From Streptomyces sp. NBC_00582 (GTDB lineage Bacteria; Actinomycetota; Actinomycetes; Streptomycetales; Streptomycetaceae): a stretch of 64,000 nucleotides of DNA. Below are positions 52,139-61,013 of this stretch, piece by piece. Positions within the stretch are counted from its first letter, which is position 1. Each line of letters starts with the position of its first letter. The notes under the pieces are model-generated. The model searched no databases, was not told the origin of the DNA, and saw only the letters and a list, made by a program, of their open reading frames with translations. The stretch spans positions 1,178,001 to 1,242,000 of the forward strand of contig NZ_CP107772.1 in NCBI RefSeq assembly GCF_036345155.1, given 5' to 3'. A program made the position numbers and the translations under genes.

Positions 52139-55100
52139 TCAGGCGAGCACCCTGCGGGCGCAGGGAACCAGCCGGACCGGTCCGGACAACCCGTGGTCCT
52201 GTCGGGCGACGGCGCCGAACACGGCCGGCTGGGTCACCCGGAGGCGGTTGATCAGCGGTGTCGCGACCTCCACCTCGATCAGGTTGCGGCCGGGGCGCAG
52301 CAGCGCGCCGACCTCGACGACGGGGTGGAGGCGGTCGACCGCCGGCGCGGGCGTCCCGTTCACGGTGACCCGTACGGTGTCGCTGACCTGGCCGAGCTCC
52401 AGCCGGGCGTCGAGGGCGCCCGTCCCGTCGTACGGCAGGGTGACCGTCGTGCGGTAGCGGCCGATGCCGGCGGAGTCGGCGAGTTCCGGGATGCGCGACC
52501 AGGGCAGCAGGGTGTCGAGCGCGAGGGTGCGGCGGACGTGCTCGGTCCGGGTCGGGCCGGCTCCGGGGTACCAGTCCTCGACCTCCAGGTCCCATCGGTC
52601 CGGTGTGATCGGCTCGGGCACCGACGCGACCGTGGTGGTGACGGTGCGGCCCGTGGAGAGGCGGGTGGTGTAGGTGCCGGGGGCGGTCGTACGGGCCGTC
52701 AGCCCCTGTTCGGTGTAGAGGACTTCGGGCGCGTTGGTGGCGACGGCGTGCGGGCGTCCGCCGTGGCGGTCTCCGAAGAGGCCGGGGCGGCCCAGGGCCA
52801 CGATCATGACCTGTCCGGGCTGCAGGGCGACCCGCAGGGTGATGTCGTCGCCGTCCTCGGTGTAGCGGGCGAGGCGCGCGGCCCGCCCGGTCCAGGGGTC
52901 GAGGAGGTACGGCACCGTCGTGCGGCCCCGCGTGCGGCGCAGGGTGACGTCGTGGTCGATCGCGGCCACGGGCGGCTTGACCGTCTCCGCGTGCTTGCCG
53001 TTGCAGAGGTAGTAGAAGTCGGCGTCCTCGGTGGCGCGGTGGGCGTTGAGGAGGGTGGAGGCGGTGGCGTGGCGTACGTCGGCGGTGACGCCCAGGGCGG
53101 CGAGCGCGTCGCCTACGGCCGCCTTGTCGGTGACACGGACGACGGTGGGGAGGGCGAGGAGGCGGTCGAGGACGTCCCGCAGCCGTGCGGTCTCGCCCTC
53201 GTCGGGCACTCCCGGGGTGAGCGCCTGGTCGAAGGCGCCGAGCAGGACGACGGGCAGGCCGGCCCGGGCCAGGGCGAGCAGTCTGCGGGCGTCGGTGAGG
53301 GCGAGGGTGGGGGTGGAGCCGTAGAAGAAGTCGCCCTCGACGAACAGGGCTTTGTAGGCGGGTCCCTCGGGGGCGAGGCGGCCGCCGCGCACGGTGGCGT
53401 TCGGCAGGGTGAGGAGCGGTCCGCTGAGGAACTGGTGGGTCCAGCCGAGCGGGACTCCGGTGGCTGTGAACCAGGAGGCGCCGATGCCGGTCGCGGTGTA
53501 GCCGGTCTGGCGCAGGATCGCCACGTCGGCGCGGGCCGTGCCGGCCTGGAGGACGGTGTGGACACGGCCCAGGTGGTCGGCGATGTCGTTCAGGTGCCGC
53601 CAGGTCGGCTGGCGCGGGCCCCAGGACTCGCCGTATCCGGGGCCGCCGTTGTAGGGGCTGAAGGCGGCGAACCCCGGCCAGTTCGCCCCGGGGACGGTGG
53701 CGTAGGAGAAGCCGTGCACGACGGTCTGGTTGACGCCCGCGGCGTAGGCGCCGCCCATGGTGCGCAGGAACCGGTCCCATGTGGTGCTGTAGGCCGACCC
53801 GTTGTAGGCGCCCGCCTCGCAGGACAGGATCGTGTGCCCGGCCATGTCCCGGCCGCCGGCCAGACAGCGGTGGTCGTCGAGGTTCTTGAAGCCGAGGGAC
53901 TCGCCCTCGGGGATGTCGAGGATCGCGGCCGAGGCGATGGCGTCCGTCTGCAGGCCGTAGGGCTGGGCGCGCAGGTTCATGCCGAGCGCGTGGGCCCAGT
54001 CGCGCAGGCCGCGGACGTGGTGACGGTTGAAGAGAGCGGAGACGGTCTCCCAGAAGTCGTGCCTGATCTGGCGGGTGAGCTGTGTCTCGAAGGCGAAGAC
54101 CTGGTTGGCGCCGTCCGTGATCACCGCGGGCAGATACGGCAGCAGGGGGCGTCCGGTGTGCTTCTCGAAGGCCTCCGGCAGTTCCGGCGTCCAGATCAGC
54201 CCGTCGGTCTCCAGTTCCACGGAGTCCTCGAAGAAGGCACCGCCGGCCGCGCGCAGCAGGTGGCGCAGGGAGGGGGTGAGGATCTCCCGCTCCCAGAAGC
54301 CGGTGACGGCGGCGGTGCCGGCCGCGCTGAGGTGGTCGACGACGTGGGCGGCGGGCGCGGAGTGGGGTCCGGACTCGGGCTGCTGGGCCGAGCCGCGCAG
54401 CCAGTGGGCGATCAGCACCCAGTCGCCGCCGTCGTCCGGCGCCGTCCAGGACAGGCCGGCGTCGGTGACGGTCGCGGTGAGGTCGCGGACGCTGGCGGGG
54501 TCGAGGCCGGTCTCCTTGCGGGTGGAGTACGCGGGCTCGACGCGGGCGGCCTGCACGGCGAGGAGCAGTTGTCGGGTCACGCCGGTCGCGGGGGCGCGGC
54601 CGGGGGCCGGCACCGGACCCTCGTAGTGCGCTCCGGCGGTCAACGAGACACGGCCGAGGACGAGTTCACGGGCCGCGGCCTCGTCGTCCGGGGTGAGGCC
54701 GGGGACGGCCGCGGGCCAGCTCGGGCCGAGGGTGAGGTCGAGGGTGAGACCCCGGCGGGCGGCGCGGCGCAGGGCCGCCTCGACGCCCTCGCGCCAGGGC
54801 CGGCTCGCCCAGCCGTGGTGGGCGGTGTCCAGGACCGACTTGTCCTTGACGCTGTGGTGCACGGCGGCGATCTCGGCGCCGCCGAACCCGGCGTCCGCGA
54901 TCGCGTCGACCTCCCGGGCGATCTCGTCGACGTCGACCAGGCCGTCCGGCCACCACCAGCGGAACCTGGGGCGCCGGGCTCGGACGGGCTGGGCGAACCA
55001 GTCGGCGGTCAGGGCGCCGTCGTGGGCGGTGGACGGCACGGCCGCGACGGCGGCTCCCGGCCCCACGGCCGCGACGGCTCCCGCCGTGATGCCGGCGGCC

Positions 55101-55150
55101 AGGACGGTACGGCGGGACGGACCACCGCGCGACGGGACACTCTGCGGCAC
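52139..55150 (-). CDS. Tat-exported GH106-like alpha-L-rhamnosidase
   Basis: A 1003-residue exported glycosidase. The Tat-type signal is at about 10-38 (SRRTVLAAGITAGAVAAVG). The first half reads RPRFRWWWPDGLVDVDEIAREVDAIADAGFGGAEIAAVHH, typical of GH106-type alpha-L-rhamnosidases. It continues with FFEDSVELETDGLIWTPELPEAF, FNRHHVRGLRDWAHALGMNLRAQPYG, and GHTILSCEAGAY, which contains a candidate catalytic Glu. The C-terminal third is beta-rich with a galactose-binding-like domain (ARLELGQVSDTVRVTVNG). It would release rhamnose from plant or bacterial glycans. A LacI-type operator lies upstream. Confidence 0.85.
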   Translation of the reverse strand: MPQSVPSRGGPSRRTVLAAGITAGAVAAVGPGAAVAAVPSTAHDGALTADWFAQPVRARRPRFRWWWPDGLVDVDEIAREVDAIADAGFGGAEIAAVHHSVKDKSVLDTAHHGWASRPWREGVEAALRRAARRGLTLDLTLGPSWPAAVPGLTPDDEAAARELVLGRVSLTAGAHYEGPVPAPGRAPATGVTRQLLLAVQAARVEPAYSTRKETGLDPASVRDLTATVTDAGLSWTAPDDGGDWVLIAHWLRGSAQQPESGPHSAPAAHVVDHLSAAGTAAVTGFWEREILTPSLRHLLRAAGGAFFEDSVELETDGLIWTPELPEAFEKHTGRPLLPYLPAVITDGANQVFAFETQLTRQIRHDFWETVSALFNRHHVRGLRDWAHALGMNLRAQPYGLQTDAIASAAILDIPEGESLGFKNLDDHRCLAGGRDMAGHTILSCEAGAYNGSAYSTTWDRFLRTMGGAYAAGVNQTVVHGFSYATVPGANWPGFAAFSPYNGGPGYGESWGPRQPTWRHLNDIADHLGRVHTVLQAGTARADVAILRQTGYTATGIGASWFTATGVPLGWTHQFLSGPLLTLPNATVRGGRLAPEGPAYKALFVEGDFFYGSTPTLALTDARRLLALARAGLPVVLLGAFDQALTPGVPDEGETARLRDVLDRLLALPTVVRVTDKAAVGDALAALGVTADVRHATASTLLNAHRATEDADFYYLCNGKHAETVKPPVAAIDHDVTLRRTRGRTTVPYLLDPWTGRAARLARYTEDGDDITLRVALQPGQVMIVALGRPGLFGDRHGGRPHAVATNAPEVLYTEQGLTARTTAPGTYTTRLSTGRTVTTTVASVPEPITPDRWDLEVEDWYPGAGPTRTEHVRRTLALDTLLPWSRIPELADSAGIGRYRTTVTLPYDGTGALDARLELGQVSDTVRVTVNGTPAPAVDRLHPVVEVGALLRPGRNLIEVEVATPLINRLRVTQPAVFGAVARQDHGLSGPVRLVPCARRVLA

Positions 55151-55183
55151 AGGACGCTCCCCTGGTTCGTGATCACGAAGGGT

Positions 55184-55201
55184 GATTGAATCGTTTCAAT
55201 C
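55184..55201. promoter_or_regulatory. LacI-type operator upstream of the rhamnosidase
   Basis: GATTGAATCGTTTCAATC is an 18-bp inverted repeat with the central CG of LacI-family sites, 34 bp upstream of the rhamnosidase start. No LacI gene is adjacent, so a distant sugar repressor probably acts here. Confidence 0.7.
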
Positions 55202-55290
55202 CCCTCCTCAAAACGCCGGAACGGTATGCCGCGCCCTGACACGAGGTCAAGAGGTATGCGTTCAGGCCCAGTTGACGGGCCCGGTCGGTC

Positions 55291-55998
55291 ATGATGATTG
55301 GAATGGAGCAACGTTGCATCGGGATATCCGCACTGGAGGACACCGACCGGCCCGACGCCCCCGCGGCGGTCGTCGTGATCGACGTCCTACGGGCCTTCAC
55401 CACGGCCGCCTGGGCCTTCGCACGGGGTGCCGAACGGATCGTCCTCGCCGGATCGCTCGAGGAGGCCCTCGCCCTCAAGTCCCGTCGCGCCGACTGGATC
55501 ACGCTCAAGGACGGACCGCCCGCGCCGGGCTTCGACACCGTGAACTCCCCCGCCCTGGTGCGCTCCATGGACCTCGCCGGGCGCACCCTCGTGCAGAAGA
55601 CGACCTACGGGACGGCCGGCGCCCTCGCCGCCCGGAACGCCCCGCTCCTGTTGTGCGCCGGCTTCACCGTGGCCGCGGCCACCGCCCGCGCGCTGTGCGC
55701 CGTACGGCCCCGGCAGGTGACGTACGTGATCACCGGCGAGGGCGGGCGGGCCGAGGAGGATCTCGCCTGCGCCCGGTACATCGCGGCCCTGACCTGCGAA
55801 GCCCCGGTGGACCCGGAGCCGTACCTGCGCCGCGCGGGCGCCTCCGCCCACGCCGCGGAACTCGCCGAGGGGGTCCGGCGCGGCTACCGCGGGATCCACC
55901 CCGACGACACGGCCCTGTGCCTCGAAGCCGACGGACACGACTTCGCGATGGCGGCCACGACCGAGCAAGGGCACGTCGTCCTGCGTCCGAGGGGCTGA
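55291..55998 (+). CDS. 2-phosphosulfolactate phosphatase-like (ComB family) protein
   Basis: A 235-residue protein, or slightly shorter from the ATG at 55303. The ComB core is plain: [78 protein letters not shown], and a C-terminal [14 protein letters not shown]. Archaeal ComB makes sulfolactate for coenzyme M synthesis. Bacterial homologues have other, mostly unknown, phosphatase substrates, and no other coenzyme M gene is here. It is convergent with the MFS gene, 5 bp apart. Confidence 0.85.
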   Translation: MMIGMEQRCIGISALEDTDRPDAPAAVVVIDVLRAFTTAAWAFARGAERIVLAGSLEEALALKSRRADWITLKDGPPAPGFDTVNSPALVRSMDLAGRTLVQKTTYGTAGALAARNAPLLLCAGFTVAAATARALCAVRPRQVTYVITGEGGRAEEDLACARYIAALTCEAPVDPEPYLRRAGASAHAAELAEGVRRGYRGIHPDDTALCLEADGHDFAMAATTEQGHVVLRPRG

Positions 55999-56003
55999 GC
56001 CGT

Positions 56004-57620
56004 TCAGACCCCGGGTGGTCCCACCCCGCCCTTCAGGCGCTCCAGGTCGGACGGGCGGACCTGGATGACCACGATGGCGATCAGGGCGGCGACGACGGTG
56101 AAGATGGCGGCCATGACGAAGGCGGCCGAGACGCCGGCGGTGAGGACCTGGTCGGACCAGGGGGCCGGGAGTTGGCCGGTGCGCTGGAAGCGCAGCCGTT
56201 CGGCGGGGGTGGCCTGGGCGAGGAAGGCGGGGACCTGGTCGTTCGCCTCGTTGCGGCTGGCCGTGCCGTACATGGTGACCAGGATGGACAGGCCGAGCGA
56301 ACCGCCCACCTGCTGGGTGGCGTTGAGCAGGCCGGAGGCCGCCCCGGTCTCGGGGGTGGGCACGTCGGAGAGGGCCATCAGGGTCAGCGACACGAACTCC
56401 ATGCCCATGCCCAGGCTGAAGACCAGCATGGGGCCGAGGATGCTGCCGGCGTAGGTGGAGTCGACGTCCGTGAGCGTCAGCCAGCCGAGGCCCGCCGCGG
56501 CCAGGATCGCGCCGACGACCATGAAGGGCTTGGGGCCGTACGTGGGCAGGAACCGCGAGGCGAGGCCGGCGCCGACCGCGATGACCGCGCTGACCGGCAG
56601 GAACGCGAAGCCGGCGGCGAGCGGGCTGAAGTCCAGCACGTTCTGCACGAAGAGCGTCAGGAAGAAGAACATGCCGAAGATCGCGGCCGCGAGGCAGAGC
56701 ATGATGCCGTAGGTGCCCGCCCGGTTGCGGTCGGCGAACATGTGCAGCGGGGTGATCGGCTGCCGGGAGCGCCGCTCGATCAGCACGAACACCGCGAGGA
56801 CGACGACGGCCGCGCCGAAGGAGGCGAGCGTGAGGGGGTCGCGCCAGCCGTCCTGTCCGGCCCGGATGAAGCCGTAGACGAGCAGCACCATGCCGACGGT
56901 GGAGGTGAGGGCGCCGGCGAAGTCGAAGCGGCCGGGGTGGCGCTCGGACTCCTTGATGTAGCGGGGGGTGGCGAGCGCGATGAGCAGGCCGATGGGGACG
57001 TTGACGAAGAGCACCCACCGCCAGTTGAGGTACTCGACGAGGATGCCGCCGGCGAGGAGGCCGATGGCTCCGCCGCCCGCCGAGACCGCGGCGAACACAC
57101 CGAAGGCGCGGTTGCGTTCGGGGCCCTCACGGAAGGTGGTGCTGATCAGGGCGAGCGAGGTCGGGGAGGCGATGGCTCCGCCGACGCCCTGCAGGGCGCG
57201 CGCGGACAGGAGTTGGCCCTCGTTCTGGGCGAGGCCGCCGAGCAGGGAGGCGAGGACGAACAGCAGCACGCCGAAGACGAACACCCGCCGTCGGCCGAGG
57301 ATGTCCCCGGCCCGGCCGCCGAGCAGCAGCAGCCCGCCGAAGGTGAGCGTGTAGGCGTTCACGACCCACGACAGGCTGGTCGTGGAGAAGTCCAGGGAGC
57401 GCTGGATGTCCGGGAGCGCGATGTTCACGATGGTGATGTCGAGGACCACCATCAACTGGCACGAGGCGATGACCAGCAGCGCCATCGCGTGTCCGCCACC
57501 GCCGTTGTGCGGGGCGGTGGTCTCGGTCGCGGGGCTTGGCTGCGGAGCGCTGCTCATGACGTCGTGTGTGGCCCGCGCGGAGCGGGCCCGAGGGAGGTGA
57601 CCGTGGACGGTGGTGTCCAT
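56004..57620 (-). CDS. MFS drug exporter, DHA2/EmrB (14-TM) family
   Basis: A 538-residue exporter with about 14 hydrophobic segments. MVVLDITIVNIALPDIQRSL is the family's helix-1 motif, LLLLGGRAGDILGRRRVF is motif A, and SAGGGAIGLLAGGIL is the antiporter motif C. The start at 57620 has GGTGGA upstream; a later ATG at 57557 begins the more conserved sequence but lacks a site. An AraC-type regulator lies directly upstream in the same orientation and may control it. Confidence 0.9.
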   Translation of the reverse strand: MDTTVHGHLPRARSARATHDVMSSAPQPSPATETTAPHNGGGGHAMALLVIASCQLMVVLDITIVNIALPDIQRSLDFSTTSLSWVVNAYTLTFGGLLLLGGRAGDILGRRRVFVFGVLLFVLASLLGGLAQNEGQLLSARALQGVGGAIASPTSLALISTTFREGPERNRAFGVFAAVSAGGGAIGLLAGGILVEYLNWRWVLFVNVPIGLLIALATPRYIKESERHPGRFDFAGALTSTVGMVLLVYGFIRAGQDGWRDPLTLASFGAAVVVLAVFVLIERRSRQPITPLHMFADRNRAGTYGIMLCLAAAIFGMFFFLTLFVQNVLDFSPLAAGFAFLPVSAVIAVGAGLASRFLPTYGPKPFMVVGAILAAAGLGWLTLTDVDSTYAGSILGPMLVFSLGMGMEFVSLTLMALSDVPTPETGAASGLLNATQQVGGSLGLSILVTMYGTASRNEANDQVPAFLAQATPAERLRFQRTGQLPAPWSDQVLTAGVSAAFVMAAIFTVVAALIAIVVIQVRPSDLERLKGGVGPPGV

Positions 57621-57808
57621 GGCCGGATCCACCGTTCGACCGTACGCCCCCGCCCGGGCCGTCACCACTCGATCACCACCGGGTCGCCCCCGTCGTCGCC
57701 GCCGGGCGCGGCGGGCGGTGGTCGCGGGCGGGTACGGCGGTGCAGGGCCAGGACTCCCCCGCAGTCCTGGCCCGGCACCGGCCCCCGCGGTATCCGTGCC
57801 GCGGTTGA

Positions 57809-58873
57809 TCACCAGGATGCGGCAGATGCGGGGGGTGTGTCGTTGGCGCACGGTCCACGGTTCGTTGGCACCGCGTCCACAGCGGGCACCTCGCTCGGTG
57901 AGGTCTCCGCGCACAGGTACCTCTCGCGCAGTTCGCTGGGCGGGAGGCCGTAGGCGGTGCGGAAGGCGCGGGTGAACTCGGCGGCGCGGGGGAAGCCCCA
58001 GCGGGCGGCGACGGCGTGGATCGGCAGGGCCCGCAGGGCCGGGTCGGCGAGGTCGCGGCGGGCGCCCGCGAGCCGCTGGTCGCGGATGTAGGCGGCGACG
58101 CCGACTCCCTCGTCCTGGAAGAGCCGGTAGAGGTAACTGCGGGAGATGTGGTGGGCCTCGGCGATCCGGGCGGGGGTGAGGTCCGGGTCGCCGAGGTGGC
58201 GGCGGACGTGGTCCTTGATGTGCAGGACGAGGGTGCGGCCGCGGGTCTCCGGCGGCACGCTCGGATCGGCGTCCACGGCGTGCGCGAAGGCGACGGTGAC
58301 CAGGTCGGCGACGACCGTGCCGAGCCGGGGGGCGTCGGCGGGCCGGTAGGGCGCGGTGTCCGAGATCAGTTGCCGCAGGAACTGGGCCAGCAGCGCGCCG
58401 CTGCCCTCGCGGCCCGAGATGAGGCCCCCCAGGATCTGGTCGACGCGGCGGCCCGGCACGGCCACGAGGGTGCGCGGGATCTCCACGCCCACGATCGTGA
58501 CGGGGTCGGCGCCGGTGGCCACGTCCCAGGCCCGCGACGAGGAGTTGGTGTGGAAGTCGTTGATCCGGTAGACGGCCTGGCGTCGGTCCCAGACCGCCGC
58601 GCCCTCCCCCTTCAGCAGGAGGGAGAGGTGATAGGTCTCCGGGTCGGACTGGCGGACGAGTTTGGCCGTGCGGTGGAACGTGATGGGGTCCATGGTCGCC
58701 GGCCACACGACCACCTCGCCCAGCTCGATCACGCGTTGGTGGCCGCGGTAGTCCTCCGTGCGGTCGGCGGTGAGCCGCATGGGGGCGTGGGTGCTGCCCA
58801 TGCGCTGGACCCAGGCGTCGAAGCGGTCGCGTGGCGGCAGGTCCATCGTCCGGAAGACCGACTCTCGCAACAT
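57809..58873 (-). CDS. AraC family regulator with cupin-like AraC-binding domain
   Basis: A 354-residue regulator. The N-terminal AraC-binding-like domain (about 1-200, with VVVWPATMDPITFHRTAKLVRQSDPETYHLSLLLKGEG) is followed by the AraC double HTH (about 225-325: LTPARIAEAHHISRSYLYRLFQDEG, then AARWGFPRAAEFTRAFRTAYGLPPSELRERY). The start at this ATG is tentative; a TTG lies four codons earlier and neither has a clear ribosome site. It faces a secreted lipase gene over a 240-bp gap with repeats and is followed by an MFS exporter gene. Confidence 0.9.
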   Translation of the reverse strand: MLRESVFRTMDLPPRDRFDAWVQRMGSTHAPMRLTADRTEDYRGHQRVIELGEVVVWPATMDPITFHRTAKLVRQSDPETYHLSLLLKGEGAAVWDRRQAVYRINDFHTNSSSRAWDVATGADPVTIVGVEIPRTLVAVPGRRVDQILGGLISGREGSGALLAQFLRQLISDTAPYRPADAPRLGTVVADLVTVAFAHAVDADPSVPPETRGRTLVLHIKDHVRRHLGDPDLTPARIAEAHHISRSYLYRLFQDEGVGVAAYIRDQRLAGARRDLADPALRALPIHAVAARWGFPRAAEFTRAFRTAYGLPPSELRERYLCAETSPSEVPAVDAVPTNRGPCANDTPPASAASW

Positions 58874-58955
58874 TCGAGCAGTCAATCACACAGGTATCAG
58901 GGCCTGTTGAGCGTGGTGCTCCGCGCACGAGCAGTCATATTACCGAACCGTAACC

Positions 58956-58991
58956 TACCGACCAGTACCCGCGGTAACCCACCGGTCGGTA
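58956..58991. promoter_or_regulatory. TACCGACC/GGTCGGTA inverted repeat in the AraC-lipase divergent region
   Basis: Perfect 8-bp arms TACCGACC (58956-58963) and GGTCGGTA (58984-58991) flank 20 bp that also contain GTACC and GGTAACC repeats. The spacing (28 bp centre to centre) suits a regulator dimer or pair and could serve the AraC protein or an unlinked repressor. Confidence 0.5.
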
Positions 58992-59113
58992 CGGTCCTGA
59001 CAGTTCGTCTAAGAGCGGTGCGGGGCTGCGGTGGGACGACCGGGGCTCCCTGCCGTCCCCCACCCCGAGCCGCACCCCAAGGCTCGGGCCTCCCCTCTCC
59101 CCGGAGGTCCGCC

Positions 59114-60445
59114 ATGCCCGCCCCCACCCGACTGCTGGCCGCGGCCGTGACCGTGGCCGCCTGCCTCGGCACGACGGCCGTCCCGGCCACCGCCGCCGGC
59201 GACACCGACACCGGTGCCGTCGTCTCGCGCGGTGTCACCATCCCCACCTTCTACAACCCGCCCGCCACGCTCCCGGCGGCCGACGGCGCCCTGGTCCGCA
59301 CCGAGCCCCTCCCCCTCGCGCTGAGCCTGCCGGGCCTCGACGGCCCGCTCCCCGGCACGGCGACCCGGCTGATGTACAAGTCCACGGACTCCGCCGGAGG
59401 GCCCGTCGCGGTCACCGGCGCCTACATCGAGCCGACGGCCGCCTGGCGGGGCAACGGGGCGCGTCCGCTCATCGTGGTGGCGCCCGGCACGATGGGACAG
59501 GGCGACCAGTGCGCCGCCTCCCTCGGACTGGAGCACCCGCTCACCGTCAACCTGCGGACCCTGTCGGTCGGTTACGAGAACCTGGCGATCTACCGGCTGC
59601 TCGCGCGCGGCATCGCCGTCGTGGTCACCGACTACCCCGGCCTCGGCGCCACGGACCGGCTGCACACCTATGTCAACCGGGTCGACGAGGCGCACGCCGT
59701 CCTCGACGCCGTCCGCGCGGCGCGCTCCCTGGCCGGTACGTCGCTCACGACCGCCTCCCGGGTCGCGCTGTACGGCTACAGCCAGGGCGGCGGGGCCACC
59801 GCGGCCGCCGCCGAACTCCAGCCCTCCTACGCCCCGGACATCACCCTCGCCGGAACGTACACCGGGGCCACGCCCGCGGACCTGGCCGCGGTGACCCGGG
59901 CCATCGACGGCAGCGACCTGGCCGGTGCGCTCGGCTGGTCCATCAACGGGTTCGTGCAGTCCGACCCGGAGCTGAAGCCGATCGCGGAGGCGCATCTGAA
60001 CGCGGCCGGCAAGGCCGCCCTGAAGGATCTGTCGACGATGTGCGTGGGCGACGCCCTGTTCGCCTACAACTCGGCCCGCAGCTCCGCCTGGACCACCGAC
60101 GGGAGCTCCCTCAGCGACATCGTCGCGTCCGAGCCGGCGCTCCAGGCGTTCCTGGCCGACCAGCGCATCGGGAAGCTGAGGCCGACGTCCCCGGTGCGCC
60201 TGGCGACCGGCACGGCCGACGACCTCGTCCCGCACTCTCAGGCGCGCGCGCTCGCCGTGGCCTGGTGCGCGAAGGGCGTGGACGTCACCTACAAGCCGGT
60301 GGTGCTGCCCAGCCTGGGACGGGCGGTGCTCAACCACTTCACCCCTCTGCTCACCGACCAGGGCGACGCCATCTCCTGGCTGACGGACCGCCTCGACGGC
60401 GACCCCGCGTCGTCGAACTGCTCGACCCTGCCGTTCAGGCCGTGA
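59114..60445 (+). CDS. secretory lipase (LIP family)
   Basis: A 443-residue secreted alpha/beta hydrolase of the fungal/actinobacterial secretory lipase family. The signal peptide is about 1-28 (APTRLLAAAVTVAACLGTTAVPATAA). Visible are RPLIVVAPGTMGQGDQCA, the nucleophile elbow in YGYSQGGGA, GTADDLVPHSQ with the catalytic Asp, and a late His in LNHFTPLL. GGAGGTCC precedes the ATG. It hydrolyses acylglycerols or related esters outside the cell. It is divergent from the AraC gene. Confidence 0.9.
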   Translation: MPAPTRLLAAAVTVAACLGTTAVPATAAGDTDTGAVVSRGVTIPTFYNPPATLPAADGALVRTEPLPLALSLPGLDGPLPGTATRLMYKSTDSAGGPVAVTGAYIEPTAAWRGNGARPLIVVAPGTMGQGDQCAASLGLEHPLTVNLRTLSVGYENLAIYRLLARGIAVVVTDYPGLGATDRLHTYVNRVDEAHAVLDAVRAARSLAGTSLTTASRVALYGYSQGGGATAAAAELQPSYAPDITLAGTYTGATPADLAAVTRAIDGSDLAGALGWSINGFVQSDPELKPIAEAHLNAAGKAALKDLSTMCVGDALFAYNSARSSAWTTDGSSLSDIVASEPALQAFLADQRIGKLRPTSPVRLATGTADDLVPHSQARALAVAWCAKGVDVTYKPVVLPSLGRAVLNHFTPLLTDQGDAISWLTDRLDGDPASSNCSTLPFRP

Positions 60446-60456
60446 CCCCCTGACGT

Positions 60457-60494
60457 CATGACCTCGGCCCGGGCGGGCCTAGGCTGAGGTCATG
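60457..60494. promoter_or_regulatory. inverted repeat overlapping the MOSC gene start
   Basis: CATGACCTC (60457-60465) and GAGGTCATG (60486-60494) are perfect 9-bp arms. The right arm contains the ATG and the Shine-Dalgarno-like GAGGT, so protein binding or RNA folding here could gate initiation. Confidence 0.45.
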
Positions 60495-61001
60495 GTCGAG
60501 GTCGAGGTGGTGGAGCTGCTGGTGTCCGCCGCGCACCGGTTCGCGGGACGCCCCTCGCAGGGACCGGCGGACGGACCCGAGGACGAGCGGGTGTCGCGGG
60601 TGGAGGTCCGGCGGGGTCTCGGGCTGGTCGGGGACCGCTACTTCGGCCGTCCCGCGCATCGGGACGCCTCGGTGACGATCATGGCGGCGGAGCATCTGCC
60701 CGTGCGCCCCGACGGTGCCGTGGGGCTGCTGCAGACCCGGCGCAACATCCTGCTCCGGGGCGTCGACATCGACTCCTGCGTCGGCTCGACCGTCGCGCTG
60801 GACTGCGGGGCCGGTCCCGTGACGTTCGCCGTGAACCGGCCGGCCCGGCCGTGCGCCTGGATGGACGTCACGGTCGGGCCGGGGGCGTGGCGCGCCCTGC
60901 GCGACAAGGGCGGTGTGCGGTGCACGCCGTTGTCCGACGGCGTGCTGACCGTCGGGCGGGCCACGTTCGCCGTGGTCGACGCGCCGCCCGGGGCCGGGTA
61001 G
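60492..61001 (+). CDS. MOSC domain protein
   Basis: A 169-residue single-domain MOSC protein (molybdenum cofactor sulfurase C-terminal family, YiiM-like). Signatures are GLGLVGDRYFGRPAHRDASVTIM, QTRRNILLRGVDIDS, and the conserved Cys in RPARPCAWMDVTVGPGAWRALRDKGGV. Such domains handle sulfur or molybdenum cofactor in detoxification. Compared with YiiM it lacks the C-terminal extension. It is convergent with the chitosanase gene, 12 bp apart. Confidence 0.88.
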   Translation: MVEVEVVELLVSAAHRFAGRPSQGPADGPEDERVSRVEVRRGLGLVGDRYFGRPAHRDASVTIMAAEHLPVRPDGAVGLLQTRRNILLRGVDIDSCVGSTVALDCGAGPVTFAVNRPARPCAWMDVTVGPGAWRALRDKGGVRCTPLSDGVLTVGRATFAVVDAPPGAG

Positions 61002-61013
61002 CGGCGGTACCGG

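Noticed and set aside
52193..55189. A plus-strand open frame of nearly 1000 codons
   Set aside because: It is the antisense shadow of the GH106-like gene; its composition (GVRG/VEGG repeats) has no recognisable domain.
55291..55998. Coenzyme M biosynthesis
   Set aside because: The ComB-like gene is isolated; ComA, ComC, ComDE and sulfonate genes are absent.
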